Part shown: one piece after another, positions 1-9,440 of the stretch | How the letters are laid out: every line of letters starts with the position of its first letter | Position numbering within the stretch: the stretch's first letter is position 1 | Source: Agapetus fuscipes | Taxonomy: Eukaryota > Arthropoda > Insecta > Trichoptera > Glossosomatidae | Length of the DNA: 64,000 bases | Assembly (NCBI GenBank): GCA_951799405.1 | Contig: OX637332.1 | Location: 10,669,001-10,733,000, forward strand | Reading direction: 5' to 3' | The notes under the pieces: generated by a model | Seen by the model: only the letters and a program-made list of their open reading frames with translations | The model's database searches: none | What the model was told of the DNA's origin: nothing | Program-made: the position numbers and the translations under genes

Positions 1-1
1 A

Positions 2-2071
2 ATTCCTTTTAATTTGAGAATAAGGGTAGAAAAAGAAATAGATCGCATGTTACAAGAAGGTATTATTGAGAAAGTAGAGACTAGTGAAATGGCAAGTCCA
101 ATAGTGATTGTGAAAAAAAAAAATGATGAAATCAGAATATGTGCCGATTTTAAAAATACTTTGAATCCAATGTTAAAAAAAATAAAGTACCCGTTACCTA
201 GAGTAGAAGATTTAATAAATAGAGTAAATGGAGCAAAATTTTATGCAAAATTAGATTTGAGAAATGCTTTTTCTCAAATTAGGTTGTCGGAGGAGTCGAG
301 AAATCTTTGTGTGATTTCGTCACCATTTGGGTTATTTAGGTACAAGGTACTTCCTTTTGGTCTCACGACGTCACCAGCGATATTTAGCAGAGCTTTATAT
401 TCGGCAATTCAAGGGTTGGATGCGATAGCATTTATGGATGATTTGTTAATTTATGGGAATACATTGCAAGAATTGGAGAAGGCAACGGAAGAGGTAATTA
501 AGCGTTTAGAACGTAGTGGATTTAGTGTTAATTTACAAAAATGTGAATTTGGGTTGACAGAAGTTGAATATTTGGGATTTCAAATATCGAGGGATGGTGT
601 GAAACCACTTCAACATAAAGTTGTTCCGTCAAAGGATAATAAAGCAGATTTTTTGTCGAGGTTACCAATGAGTAGTACGGATAATGAGGGGGAAGATAAT
701 ATTGAGATCATAAATGAGATAAACATTGAGGACGTTGAAGGAGAATTTTTAAACTGTATTGCAGTAGAAACAAATTTAAATGTAGAATGCATCAAGGAAG
801 CATCTCGTAATGACAAGGTCATTTGTGAGATAAAGGAGTATTTAAAAACAGGGTGGCCAAATAAATCCAAAATGACAAATGGATTGGTAAAATGGTGGTT
901 TTTAAGAGAAAAGTTAAGCGAATCAAATGATTGTTTATTTTATGAAAACAGATTGGTAATACCATTGGCATTAAGGGAAGATATTTTGAAGTTTATTCAC
1001 AAATCTCACATGGGAATTGTAAAAACGAAAACTTTGGCTAGAAATTATTTTTTTTGGTTAGGGATGAATACAGAAATTGAGAAAACAGTGAGAGAATGTA
1101 CACAATGTGCAAGAAATATGGGATCTCCAGATAAAGTCGAGTTGAAAAGTTGGCCGGTAGAACAACATATTTGGAAAAGGATACATTTAGATTTTTTCGG
1201 GCCGCTAGCAGGAAAATATTTTTTAGTCGTAGTAGACGCAGCATCAAATTGGATAGATGCTGTAAAAGTTGATAAAATTGATGCAAGGCATACAATTAGA
1301 GAGTTGAAGAGAATATTTTCAGTGTTAGGTATTCCAAGTTGCATTGTAACGGATAATGGTACGGCATTTACATCAGTAGATTTTCAAAGGTTTTGCAAAA
1401 ATTTAAATATTAAGCATTTAACTTCAGCAGTAAATCACCCAGCGTCAAACGGTTTGGCGGAGAATACGGTAAAAACAACAAAAAGTTTTTTAAAAAAAAT
1501 TATGAAAAATGGTATGTTTCCTAACGATTATGAAGATAAGCTTTTGGAATTTTTAGTAGATCATAGAAATGCACCATCATTAGCAACAGGGATGGAGCCG
1601 AGCGTGCTTATGATAGGTAGAAAAAGAAGATCCATTTTTGATACAGTAGTGCCTGGGGAGAAATCATTTAAAAAGACGGGGAGAAAGGTATGTGTTTTTA
1701 AAAAGAGAAATCAGGAAAATCAACAAAGGAATTACAGGGGAAGAAAGATTAAAGGACTATTCAGAATTGGACAAAAGGTAATGACTAAGGATTTCAGAAA
1801 TGTAGGGAAGTGGGTTCCATGCATTATATTTAAAATATTGGGAAACAGGATTTACTTGGTAAAGGCTGGAAATCAGATTTGGAAGAGACATCATGATCAG
1901 ATTTCCGGAAGAAAGGTGTCTTGGGAGGATGAGTCTGACAATGACCTGGGGTTGGGTCAGCTGTTGGATGAGGCAGGACAGATCTCTAATGACTCGGGTG
2001 TTTCCAGGTTCCAACCATGGTCGGAGCGCCTGCGTCCGAGGGGGGAGAACCGCCTGCGGTACCCAAGATGA
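2..2071 (+). CDS. Ty3/gypsy-type Pol fragment (RT + integrase), internally deleted
   Basis: Retrotransposon polyprotein open to the left edge of the window, so gag, protease and the start codon lie outside or are lost. Numbering residues from base 14, the reverse transcriptase spans about 1-200, with KLDLRNAF at 79-86 and the catalytic box FMDD at 140-143. The RT thumb ends with YLGF...SRDG near 186-195 and runs within about 15 residues into KADFLSRLP (210-218), which in intact elements ends RNase H. The connection domain and nearly all of RNase H are therefore missing, with no frameshift. Integrase follows: zinc-binding H329, H332, C362, C365 and catalytic D393, D447, E483 (D-35-E spacing). 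A C-terminal module near 585-635 matches gypsy elements. RT and integrase cores look uninterrupted, but no autonomous replication is expected. An old or non-autonomous copy; family assignment is confident. Confidence 0.93.
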   Translation: MPFNLRIRVEKEIDRMLQEGIIEKVETSEMASPIVIVKKKNDEIRICADFKNTLNPMLKKIKYPLPRVEDLINRVNGAKFYAKLDLRNAFSQIRLSEESRNLCVISSPFGLFRYKVLPFGLTTSPAIFSRALYSAIQGLDAIAFMDDLLIYGNTLQELEKATEEVIKRLERSGFSVNLQKCEFGLTEVEYLGFQISRDGVKPLQHKVVPSKDNKADFLSRLPMSSTDNEGEDNIEIINEINIEDVEGEFLNCIAVETNLNVECIKEASRNDKVICEIKEYLKTGWPNKSKMTNGLVKWWFLREKLSESNDCLFYENRLVIPLALREDILKFIHKSHMGIVKTKTLARNYFFWLGMNTEIEKTVRECTQCARNMGSPDKVELKSWPVEQHIWKRIHLDFFGPLAGKYFLVVVDAASNWIDAVKVDKIDARHTIRELKRIFSVLGIPSCIVTDNGTAFTSVDFQRFCKNLNIKHLTSAVNHPASNGLAENTVKTTKSFLKKIMKNGMFPNDYEDKLLEFLVDHRNAPSLATGMEPSVLMIGRKRRSIFDTVVPGEKSFKKTGRKVCVFKKRNQENQQRNYRGRKIKGLFRIGQKVMTKDFRNVGKWVPCIIFKILGNRIYLVKAGNQIWKRHHDQISGRKVSWEDESDNDLGLGQLLDEAGQISNDSGVSRFQPWSERLRPRGENRLRYPR

Positions 2072-2186
2072 AAGAAGATGAAATTGTATAAGATATAATT
2101 TTTATTGATATAATATGTTATAATGATAAGTATGATAAGTATGATATAATGTAATGTAGATTCGTCATTTAGTGAGGGAGGTGTAA
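2072..2186 (+). other. gypsy 3' untranslated region with polypurine tract
   Basis: AT-rich spacer between the pol stop codon and the presumed LTR. It has short tandem AAGTATGAT-like units near 2125-2150 and a purine run, AGTGAGGGAGGTG, at 2171-2183. A purine run directly before a TG dinucleotide is the usual plus-strand primer site of LTR retrotransposons. Confidence 0.6.
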
Positions 2187-2440
2187 TGTATAATCATGAT
2201 ATGATTATTTAGAGTAGGTAATATCATATATAAGGTAATGTATTATTGTAATATAATATTATTAGAGATTATTATTGCTTCACTGGTCAGTCTGGTTTTG
2301 TCTCTCGCCTTGTAAACACTGAAATGGAATAATACATCACATTGAAACCAAGACTCATCTGTTCGTCTGATTGATATCCCCCATCCACAATAAACATCCC
2401 CAAAATACATCACATAAATGATCTTCGCTGTGTTGAAAAA
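2187..2440 (+). repeat. probable 3' LTR of the gypsy element
   Basis: Starts TGTATAATC right after the polypurine tract. It contains TCAGTCTGG at about 2287, resembling the TCAGT initiator common in arthropod gypsy LTRs, and polyadenylation-like AATAAA near 2391. The right boundary is not fixed because no 5' LTR is present to compare; a C SINE tail begins about 2455. Confidence 0.45.
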
Positions 2441-2454
2441 TTCAGACACCTTTA

Positions 2455-2570
2455 CCAAAGACTTACAGCAACTGGGTCCTGCTTGAGAATTGACTGTTGA
2501 GGTTTGATTCACACAGAAAAAGCGCTCGGCAAATAAATCATCCTAATATAATTATTATTACTATTAACAG
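2455..2570 (+). mobile_element. C SINE, 3' portion
   Basis: Shares the tail seen at 8549, 19545 and 59822: GGGTCCTGCTTGAGAATTG, then TTGAGG..GATTCACACA, AAATAAATCATCCT and an ATT-rich end. The tRNA-like head is absent, so this is a 5'-truncated copy. Confidence 0.7.
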
Positions 2571-2589
2571 CAAATGAATGGGATATACA

Positions 2590-2904
2590 GAGTCATAATA
2601 AAAGGAGAGCATGTATGAAAAAGGATATGACTCTGGATGAAATGAAAGAAGTATGTAAGGACCGAAAAAAATGGCGGTTGATCTGTTTCAATATTTTAAT
2701 TCTCATTTTTTTATAGAATATATTTTGTAGATTTTAATTTGATTGTTCTATGTTTAGTGATTGTTTGTTTTATATACTTAACTGTAATTAAGGTTCCTAC
2801 TTGCATAGCGCCTCTGACATAACTGTTTTTGTTTTGACTTGATATGTAATTGTTTAAATTAGCATTATTTTGCTACAATAAAAAAAAATAAAAAATTGTT
2901 TGTA
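2590..2904 (+). mobile_element. LINE-E 3' end (ORF C-terminus and 3' UTR)
   Basis: At 2616-2680 the plus strand reads MKKDMTLDEMKEVCKD followed by KKWR, closely matching the LINE C-terminus at 40618-40775, 51785-51960 (minus) and 54545-54643. A T-rich 3' UTR follows and joins directly to an A repeat at 2905. The copy is 5' truncated and probably frameshifted. Confidence 0.7.
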
Positions 2905-3404
2905 TTCCTTGACTTATAGGTTAGTATGAGGCTGACCATCTATAATCTATAATCTAAGTTGCAAGGATATATTCATTCAAAGCTCTCAGATGTATGCCCA
3001 CAAACAAACACGTGTAGTTCGCGCTTACAAATGCTGATTGTGTACTTACAAATAAAATTCAAACCTCAAATTAACATAAGCCCCACAACTTTTGCCGACC
3101 TTCCCTGAAACAGGGGTGACACTGGCAAAGTGAACCATTTTTTACAGTATGGGTGGTCAGCCTCATACCAACCTATAAGTCAAGGAATATACTGTAAAAA
3201 AATGGTTCACTCTAATAATTTCACCCCTGTTTCAGGGAAGGTCGGCAAGAGTTGCAGGGCTTATTTTCATTTGAGATTGGGTTTTATATTGTAGGTTCAC
3301 ATAACGAATGTTTAAGCGCGAACTTAAACGTGTCTGCTTGTGGGAATGCATTTAATATAAATCTTAAATGCAATATATCTTTACAACTTTGATTATAGAT
3401 TATT
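2905..3404 (+). repeat. A repeat (plus), split by another A copy
   Basis: The left part, 2905-2944, holds the start (CCTTGACTTATAGG) and GGCTGACC. The right part resumes at about 3188 with TACTGTAAAAAAATGG and runs to the tail TTGATTATAGATTA. The gap is filled by a minus-strand A copy. TATA at both junctions is a possible short TSD. Confidence 0.85.
2945..3187 (-). repeat. A repeat (minus), nested in a plus-strand A
   Basis: Full-length copy from the ATCTATAATCTAAGTTGC tail to the CAAGGAA start, lying inside the A copy at 2905-3404. Youngest of this pair by nesting. Confidence 0.88.
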
Positions 3405-3706
3405 GAACATCAATATTAAATAGTAAATTATTCTAAAAAACAATATTGAATTAATAAAAAAAGTGTGTTTTCAGGTTTAACAAATTGTTTGTACTATTAG
3501 GATGAGATATGACACGTCGCGGTCGGTTGGAAATAATTTGTCTTTGGAAGTAGAAGAAATGTCTCAGACGATTGGAGTCCTCTATTAAATAAATGGGAAA
3601 GCGCTGTATGCCCCCTTGATGAAGAGTGATAGAGGCTATGCTAGGACATAGTACAATGCATACTTGCTCCGCAGTGAAGACAAACATTTTTAATTTTCAG
3701 ATATCC
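3405..3706. other. no gene seen
   Basis: Single-copy-looking sequence of mixed composition. The minus-strand ORF here has no recognisable domain and overlaps no repeat. Confidence 0.4.
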
Positions 3707-3950
3707 TATAATCTATAATCTAAGTTGCAAGGATATATTCATTCAAAGCTCTCAGATGTATGCCCACAAACAAACACGTGTAGTTCGCGCTTACAAATGC
3801 TGATTGTGTACTTACAAATAAAATCCAAACCTCAAATGAACATAAGCCCTGCAACTCTTGCCGACATTCCCTGAAACAGGGGTGACATTGGCAAAGTGAA
3901 CCATTTTTTACAGTATGGGTGGTCAGCCTCATACCAACCTATAATTCAAG
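3707..3950 (-). repeat. A repeat (minus)
   Basis: Near full length, of the subtype with TATAGAT tail and GCCCACAAACAAACACGTG. On its sense strand it carries a 70-codon ORF shared by sibling copies at 33811, 40240 and 51405. Confidence 0.88.
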
Positions 3951-3980
3951 AGATAAAACAATGGGTCAACAGATATCCAA

Positions 3981-4470
3981 CTATCTATAATATAAGTTGC
4001 AAAGTTACATTGACATTCAAGGCTCATATTTAATGCATATCCACTAGTTGGCACATGTAAGCTCGCACAAAACATGGTGCAGACGCAGACGCTTCTAGAT
4101 ACAACGTTGTGGCGTAACAAAAAAAACAAATATCAAACATTTTTTAGGGTGGAACACAGTGAAAGTCCATTTTTAATTATTAAATTTTTTTAAATGGAAA
4201 CAAAGTTTTAATTCACTTATTTATTTCTTTTTTGCTCGAATATTTTCGCCTAATGAGGCATCTTCGGGAGCAGAATAGTTAATAGGTAACTATTCTGCTC
4301 CCGAAGATGCCTCATTAGGCGAAAATATTCGAGCAAAAAAGAAATAAATAAGTGAATTAAAACTTTGTTTCCATTTAAATTTTTTTAATAATTAAATATC
4401 AAACAACATAAACCCTGCAACACTATTTACACTTGTCAACCTTCCCAAATGTTGTGCAGTATGGGGGGTC
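3981..4470 (-). repeat. diverged A repeat (minus), interrupted by a foldback
   Basis: Tail end at 3981-4139 (ATATAAGTTGCAAAG) and start end at about 4394-4470 (ACCCTGCAAC..GGGGGGTCAGC). A 254-bp foldback with a 12-bp TSD separates the halves. Confidence 0.75.
4128..4405. mobile_element. foldback element FB-a with 12-bp TSD
   Basis: Arms 4172-4281 and 4287-4396 are inverted copies, 110 bp each, separated by 5 bases. The only mismatches I find are four in an A/T run. The element is flanked by the direct repeat AAATATCAAACA at 4128-4139 and 4394-4405. Only the left side carries an extra 32-bp tail (4140-4171) containing CACAGTGAAAG. The right-arm core at 4301-4325 is CCGAAGA, T, GCC-hairpin-GGC, GAAAA. 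Same architecture as the foldbacks at 7400, 46251 and 49711. Confidence 0.88.
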
Positions 4471-4590
4471 AGCTGTAAAAACTTGATTCCCTTTGCTTAT
4501 GCCACCCCGGTTTCAAGGAGAGGTGGCAGGAGTTGCAAAGTTTATGTTCATGTGAGGTTTGGTTTATTTTGTATGTGCACACTTATTATA
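4471..4590 (+). repeat. A repeat fragment (plus), 5' half
   Basis: CTGTAAAAACTTG.., GCCACCCCGGTTTCA.., GGCAGGAGTTGCAAAG and GTGAGGTTTGG are a diverged A 5' half, placed head to head with the preceding minus copy. Confidence 0.65.
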
Positions 4591-6373
4591 CTCACCTATT
4601 ATGAAAAGAAAATCTAAAACATAACTAAGCTGAACATGTAATAAAAAAACGTAATGAAAATGTTTATTGTACATATTTAGACATTGAAATACCTACTGAT
4701 TGTCATTTTTGACATAAAAACCAAGTAAAATCTTCTTGACATCCTTCATTACGGCCAGGACTGTTTATTCACTTGATTTTTAATTTACATTTATTGAAAC
4801 TTTAAAAAATCAAATAGACGTTTCCTGTTACATGCCTTTTTCTAAACCCTAGCAATCCCCCTGTTATTCAGAACTTAGGACAATGACTATTTTTTGTATG
4901 TCTCGGTCGGTAGGGAAGTTTATTTATAATTCGAATCACGCTCCTTTTGTCAAGCATTTTAAGGCCATAAACACTGGACCACACCTGATCTGAATAACAA
5001 TGACATTAATTGGTTAGACATTTACTCTGTAACTTTTTATTAAAAAAAACTTTTTAACATTTTTTTGAGTACTCCGAAATTATGTAAGTATTATGGTAAT
5101 GATTTGTTTTTAATGTAATAATTCTTTGTACCTGATAATATGAAGTTTGTTAATGAAACCGGTAGTACGTTTTAATAAATTCTACTCATCTATTAACCAT
5201 ATCCAAAGTTTTTTTGTTGGTTTTTTTTAAATTTCCTAAATTAAACTTATAACATTTTTCTCGGCAATCAAACGTCACAATTGTATCGGACTATTGTCTT
5301 AGCAACCAAAAACACAAATTACTTGTGCGCCTTTTCCCTATCAACTCAGCCAAGTAATGACATAATTTTGTCTATGTCAATTCATGTGCGGACCTCATTA
5401 TGTAGACTTGTTATCTCTGATTTCAAATTAATAAAGCAGTCATTTTTTTGTGTAATTTATAAAAAAAAATGGTTGTGCGTTTCTGGATAAAACTTTTGGC
5501 GTCCATGATATTTATTCTCCACTAAAATTAAACCTGAGATATGAAACAGAAATTTGACGTTTTTTGTTTTAATTATTCATTCTTTTTGATGATTTTCCCA
5601 GGACCTATTTTTTTCATTATTTAATAAACCAACATAATAAAGCTTTTTAAATTTGTTGCTAAACTTTTTGGTTTGAAATAATGAAATTATAATCTTCATC
5701 TTTACCTTTTCAATACAATGTTTATTCAAATTGTTATTTATAAATAAGTAACATCAACAAGTAATTAATCAAAACATATTAAAATTTCACTTAAAATAAA
5801 TATTTTGACATACACTGTGTGAAACACCTAATCCTAAAATAATATATATTTTATTGTTTGCGGTAGGGTTTTTTGTTTCACAAATAAATCGAATTGAATG
5901 ACGGTACCCATCTTGAGTAAACACAAAAATCAAATACAATGTTATTCACAAAATATGATCCACGGATAAACGTTTTTGTATGGATTAATTCACTTTGGAC
6001 GGCGGATGAGCCATGGATTTGCCGTGAGTGAAAAGCACCGTAAGTAATGAAGCTCAAATCAACTATTCTACGCACTACGGAATAAGTATGCTTTGTTTAC
6101 ATTTGTTTTCAATCAGAAATATTGCTTTGATTTAAGATAAAGACAATTTACAACCAATATTGTTCGATACTTTGGCATTGGTAAAAAGTAAAATCTATTG
6201 CAAGCTACATATGTTTGAGGGAACTTTGAGTAATGCCATTTTAATTTAGAGCCTTAAAGTAACATTGAATAAGAACTTACCATTGAAGATATCTTAGATT
6301 ATAAAAAAAAACCTATAAAAATAATTAATTTTGCAGACCTCAAACCATGGTGTTCGTGTCTATAATAATTTAT
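4591..6373. other. AT-rich stretch, no gene seen
   Basis: 1.8 kb of low-GC sequence with many stops in all frames. Open frames here lack recognisable motifs, and there are no tRNA-like boxes or inverted repeats of note. Confidence 0.4.
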
Positions 6374-6617
6374 TTATAATCTAAGTTGCAAGGATATATT
6401 AACATTTAAAGCTCATATCAAATGCATGCCCACAAACAAACACGTGTAATTTCGCGCTTATAAAAGCTGAATGTGTACTTACAAATAAAAATTCGAACCT
6501 CAAATGAACATAAACCCTGCAACTTTTGCCGACCTTCCCTGGGACAGGGGTGACAATGGCAAAGTAAAACATTTTTTACAGTATGGGTGGTCAGCCTAAT
6601 ACCAACCTATAAGTCAA
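6374..6617 (-). repeat. A repeat (minus)
   Basis: Nearly full length. Its sense strand reads GAGGTTCGAATTT where most copies have GAGGTTTGGATTT. The former is close to a pol III box B (GGTTCGANTCC). Confidence 0.85.
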
Positions 6618-7399
6618 GTCATATATGCCACAAAATCCTGCATTTGATATGGACGTGTAATAAATTTAATTAGGTTTAATGTTTCACAGAATCTGGTTAT
6701 TTTCACACAACATAATCAAATTAGAATTAGACATCCAAAAATAATTCCCGATTCTTAGGAATCCAAAACCGTTGTTCGGATTAAAAATACTGTGTACAAA
6801 GCTCAATTTATTAACCTATTAACATTCTATCGAAGAGCATGCAAGAGTCTGCTTGCTATCATTCTCTCCCTATAAACACATTGCTTAAGTAGTTTTTGAA
6901 GGACTTTTTGCTTAGTAAATTGAAATACAAACCTTCTTTTTTGGTTAACAGTTGATACGATTTTAAATTCCGCTATCCTATAAACATCCGCTAGATAATC
7001 ATTTAATGTTTAAACAAAACTACTTTCTATGAAACAATCAGTCAAAAAGTACTCAATTTTTTGTTTCAAAAAGTTACTTTTTTCAAGGTAATAGTTTTGG
7101 AAGACTTAACACTTTTTAAACGTAAAAAGGTTCTTCGGCCGTTTAGGTTCAGAAGATTTTTTAGAAATTGTTTTTGAAAATATTTCATGCATTTACATTT
7201 ATTTTTACACAGGTACTGATTCTTTAATACAAACTATAAAAAATAGGTAATAATTAATAAACATATACTTATCAGAAATACTATCTAAGATTTTTTTTTT
7301 AATTGTGTTTTCTTTAAAGATTCAACTCAAACTTCTCTTAAATATGAAAAAAAGTTGTACAATGTGATACACAGAATCTACAGAATGTAATTTATGTAA
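6618..7399. other. AT-rich stretch, no gene seen
   Basis: No ORF with recognisable content and no repeat match elsewhere in the window. Confidence 0.4.
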
Positions 7400-7669
7400 T
7401 GCTTATAATTGATTAAAATAAAAATAAAAACACACAAAGTTTTTCTTCGCGAGTTGAGTTTTATTCCTTCGAGCGTTTTCGATGTTATCAAATTTATACA
7501 AATTTTTGAACTTCAGTTGTCTTCTCGTACATCGAAACATCGAAAGCTCTCAAAGGAATAAAACTCAACTCGTGAAGAACAACTTTGTGTTTTATTCTTC
7601 AAATTTTAATTAAAATGAATCTTCGCAATGTCAACACACAAACCCTTAAACCTTTGCTTATAATTGATT
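7400..7669. mobile_element. foldback element FB-b with 15-bp TSD
   Basis: Perfect 15-bp direct repeat TGCTTATAATTGATT at 7400-7414 and 7655-7669. Inside, arms at about 7427-7490 and 7537-7592 are inverted copies (GAGTTGAGTTTTATTCC against GGAATAAAACTCAACTC). A one-sided tail of about 40 bp ends in ACACACAAACCCTTAAACC. The loop region is degenerate but keeps CATCGAAA. Confidence 0.87.
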
Positions 7670-7916
7670 TTTTAATGCTTATAAAAACAACCCTACGCGT
7701 TTTTTTTTAATTCCAGCAAAGTCCAACAAAAGCACAAAAGGATTCCACATAATCCATTTTTGCAATGCGTATATTGAAATTACAACAAAAAAGGTGTCAT
7801 TCAATAAAACTACAACCTACACATGTTTTATTTTTCAATGAAATGAATATTATAAGCCATGTATTTACTATACCGACGGTTAAAAGGAAATAGGGCATAA
7901 GCGACGTTTTGGTCGA

Positions 7917-8333
7917 AAATGAGTTATAATATTATTTTTATTCCAGCTTGGTCACGCGGAGGGTGCAATACGTGACCAGCCATAAAAAAATACATTGATC
8001 GAAAAATACATATTGGAAAATAGAAACAGAGAAAGAATATAAAAACAAAAAAAAAGAAATTTAGAAGCGAGAAGGAAAATAAAATCAGAGAAAGAAAATG
8101 GAAATAAGTAAGAAAATAAAAACAGAAAAACAGGGATGGAATCAAAGCGATGCGATAGCTAGGTAAGCCTTAGACTCCTTGCCCAATGCCGCCATATGCC
8201 TAACTACCATTTCAGGCCTCTGGTTGCTGCAATCAGAGAGTTTGGCTATTTTCAACTCTCTCTCTGAACCCAGTCATTCGGGCTCGCAGCAACCCATTCC
8301 AAGACGGTAGTTGAGCCGCCACAACGAATTATG
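7917..8333 (-). mobile_element. 5'-truncated LINE copy inserted in P1
   Basis: The minus strand reads a LINE C-terminus, including VLEWVAASPNDWVQRE, then one in-frame stop, then KIAKLSDCSNQRPE and a final stop before a purine-rich 3' UTR. The 3' terminus (ATGGCTGGTCACGTATTGC..CCAGCTTGG) matches 21620-21722 with an ATT-rich tail. Flanks GAGTTAT and GAATTAT form a one-mismatch TSD, and P2 has the empty site. Confidence 0.78.
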
Positions 8334-8548
8334 AATGCTATCCTACATAAAAATTTCCGCTCTTTCTAATGCGCTCATTCTCATGGTTCTACGATGTCCC
8401 TTTTTTGTCGTTTATGCCCAAGCAAAAAACTGCATTTTTGAAGTATGGTTTTGGTGTAACCGACGAAATTTTTGGACTTTTTTGTCCTTAAGGAGCTTGT
8501 GACATAAAACCTCGTAGAAACAACGTAAAATCAACAATAGTCAATAAA

Positions 8549-8823
8549 TAATAATAATATTCGGATGCTTTATTTGGTGAGCGTTGCTTTTGTGTATCAC
8601 ACCTCAAGAGCCCTCTGCGAGCTTGGTCGTCACTGTAGATAACGTCAATTCTCAAGCAAGACCCAGTTGCTGAAAGGGTGGACGGACCTTTTTTTCACCC
8701 AGCGAAAATCATATTTGAAAATATAATTGGTATATTTTTTGTGCTCCGCCGGGATCCGAACTCACAACCTTCCATTTACGAGTCGGGAGTGTTAACCACT
8801 GCCTTATGCCTTTATTTTAAGAA
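8549..8823 (-). mobile_element. C SINE, full-length copy with tRNA-like head
   Basis: On the minus strand the head reads GGCAGTGGTTAACACTCCC (box A-like) and GTGAGTTCGGATCC (box B). It is followed by AACTGGGTCTTGCTTGAG, CTCTTGAGGTGTGA, AAATAAAGCATCC and an (ATT)n tail. The tail matches the LINE 3' end at 15268-15360, the usual relation between a SINE and its partner LINE. Confidence 0.82.
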
Positions 8824-8925
8824 ATGATTTTTTTTAATTCTTAACTTTTCTGCCATTTCAAACATTAAACTGCTCTCCTGAATAATTTACTTTTTGTCAC
8901 TTATGCTCCTTTTAACCGTGGACAT

Positions 8926-9377
8926 GTACCTACGTCCGCATCGTTTCCTATAAATTGTACGGGTGGTTTTGTGTTATTTGGGAGAGCGTGGAAAAGGTGT
9001 AGGTCTTATGAATCACTACGGCGTATCGATTGTAAATCATTTCGGGCAGACGTGAAATGTTGTATTTCCTAGTTCCGGCCCGGCCAAGGCGGCTTCCGGT
9101 GCAGGTTACCCTGGGCGGGAAGCCGGTGTGCGGTTCACAATTAAAGCCCAGCGGGGAAATGAAAAAAACACACCAATGACTCCGAAGGAAATACATGATA
9201 CGCGAAATCTTTTGTTTTTACGTTCGAATATCGGTTGTTTTGTTGTCGATGAAATTGTGTTGTGTCTCTTGGTTGGGTAAAATTGTGTTGTGTGCCGGTT
9301 ACAGTTAAAATGGGCGAATTTTCTGTATAAACCGAGGAAGTTAATGCAAGGCTAAAAAATGCATTTCACTTATTTTT
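8926..9377. other. intergenic, with a GC-rich patch at about 9040-9180
   Basis: The patch is much more GC-rich than its surroundings and has open frames on both strands, with a possible donor (AGGTAACC) on the minus strand. No domain recognised. It could be a 5' exon or a promoter of an unseen gene. Confidence 0.25.
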
Positions 9378-9440
9378 ATCTATAATCTAAGTTGCAAAGT
9401 TATATTCCCATTTTAATTCCATATTAGATGCACTTTACTT
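9378..9440 (-). repeat. A repeat fragment (minus), tail end only
   Basis: TCTATAATCTAAGTTGCAAAG followed by TTATATTCCCATTT corresponds to the last 60 bp of A. Confidence 0.65.

Larger units (their letters stand above)
7874..8921. mobile_element. TIR element P1, carrying a LINE and a SINE
   Basis: Terminal inverted repeats CGACGGTTAAAAGGAAATAG (left, 7874-7905) and CTCCTTTTAACCGTGG (right, 8896-8921) match the ends of P2 at 31641-33529. Between them lie about 350 bp shared with P2, plus a LINE insertion (7917-8333) and a C SINE (8549-8823) that P2 lacks. No transposase is seen, so it is non-autonomous. Confidence 0.8.

Noticed and set aside
2..2071. Intact gypsy/errantivirus element
   Set aside because: RNase H is deleted, no envelope gene is seen and the 5' part is outside the window.
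3720..3932. A nearly identical 70-codon ORF (MRLTTHTVKNGS..) recurs at 3720, 33811, 40256 and 51421 on the minus strand
   Set aside because: It is the sense strand of the A repeat. Other copies carry frameshifts or stops in the same frame, so its recurrence reflects recent shared ancestry and not protein conservation.
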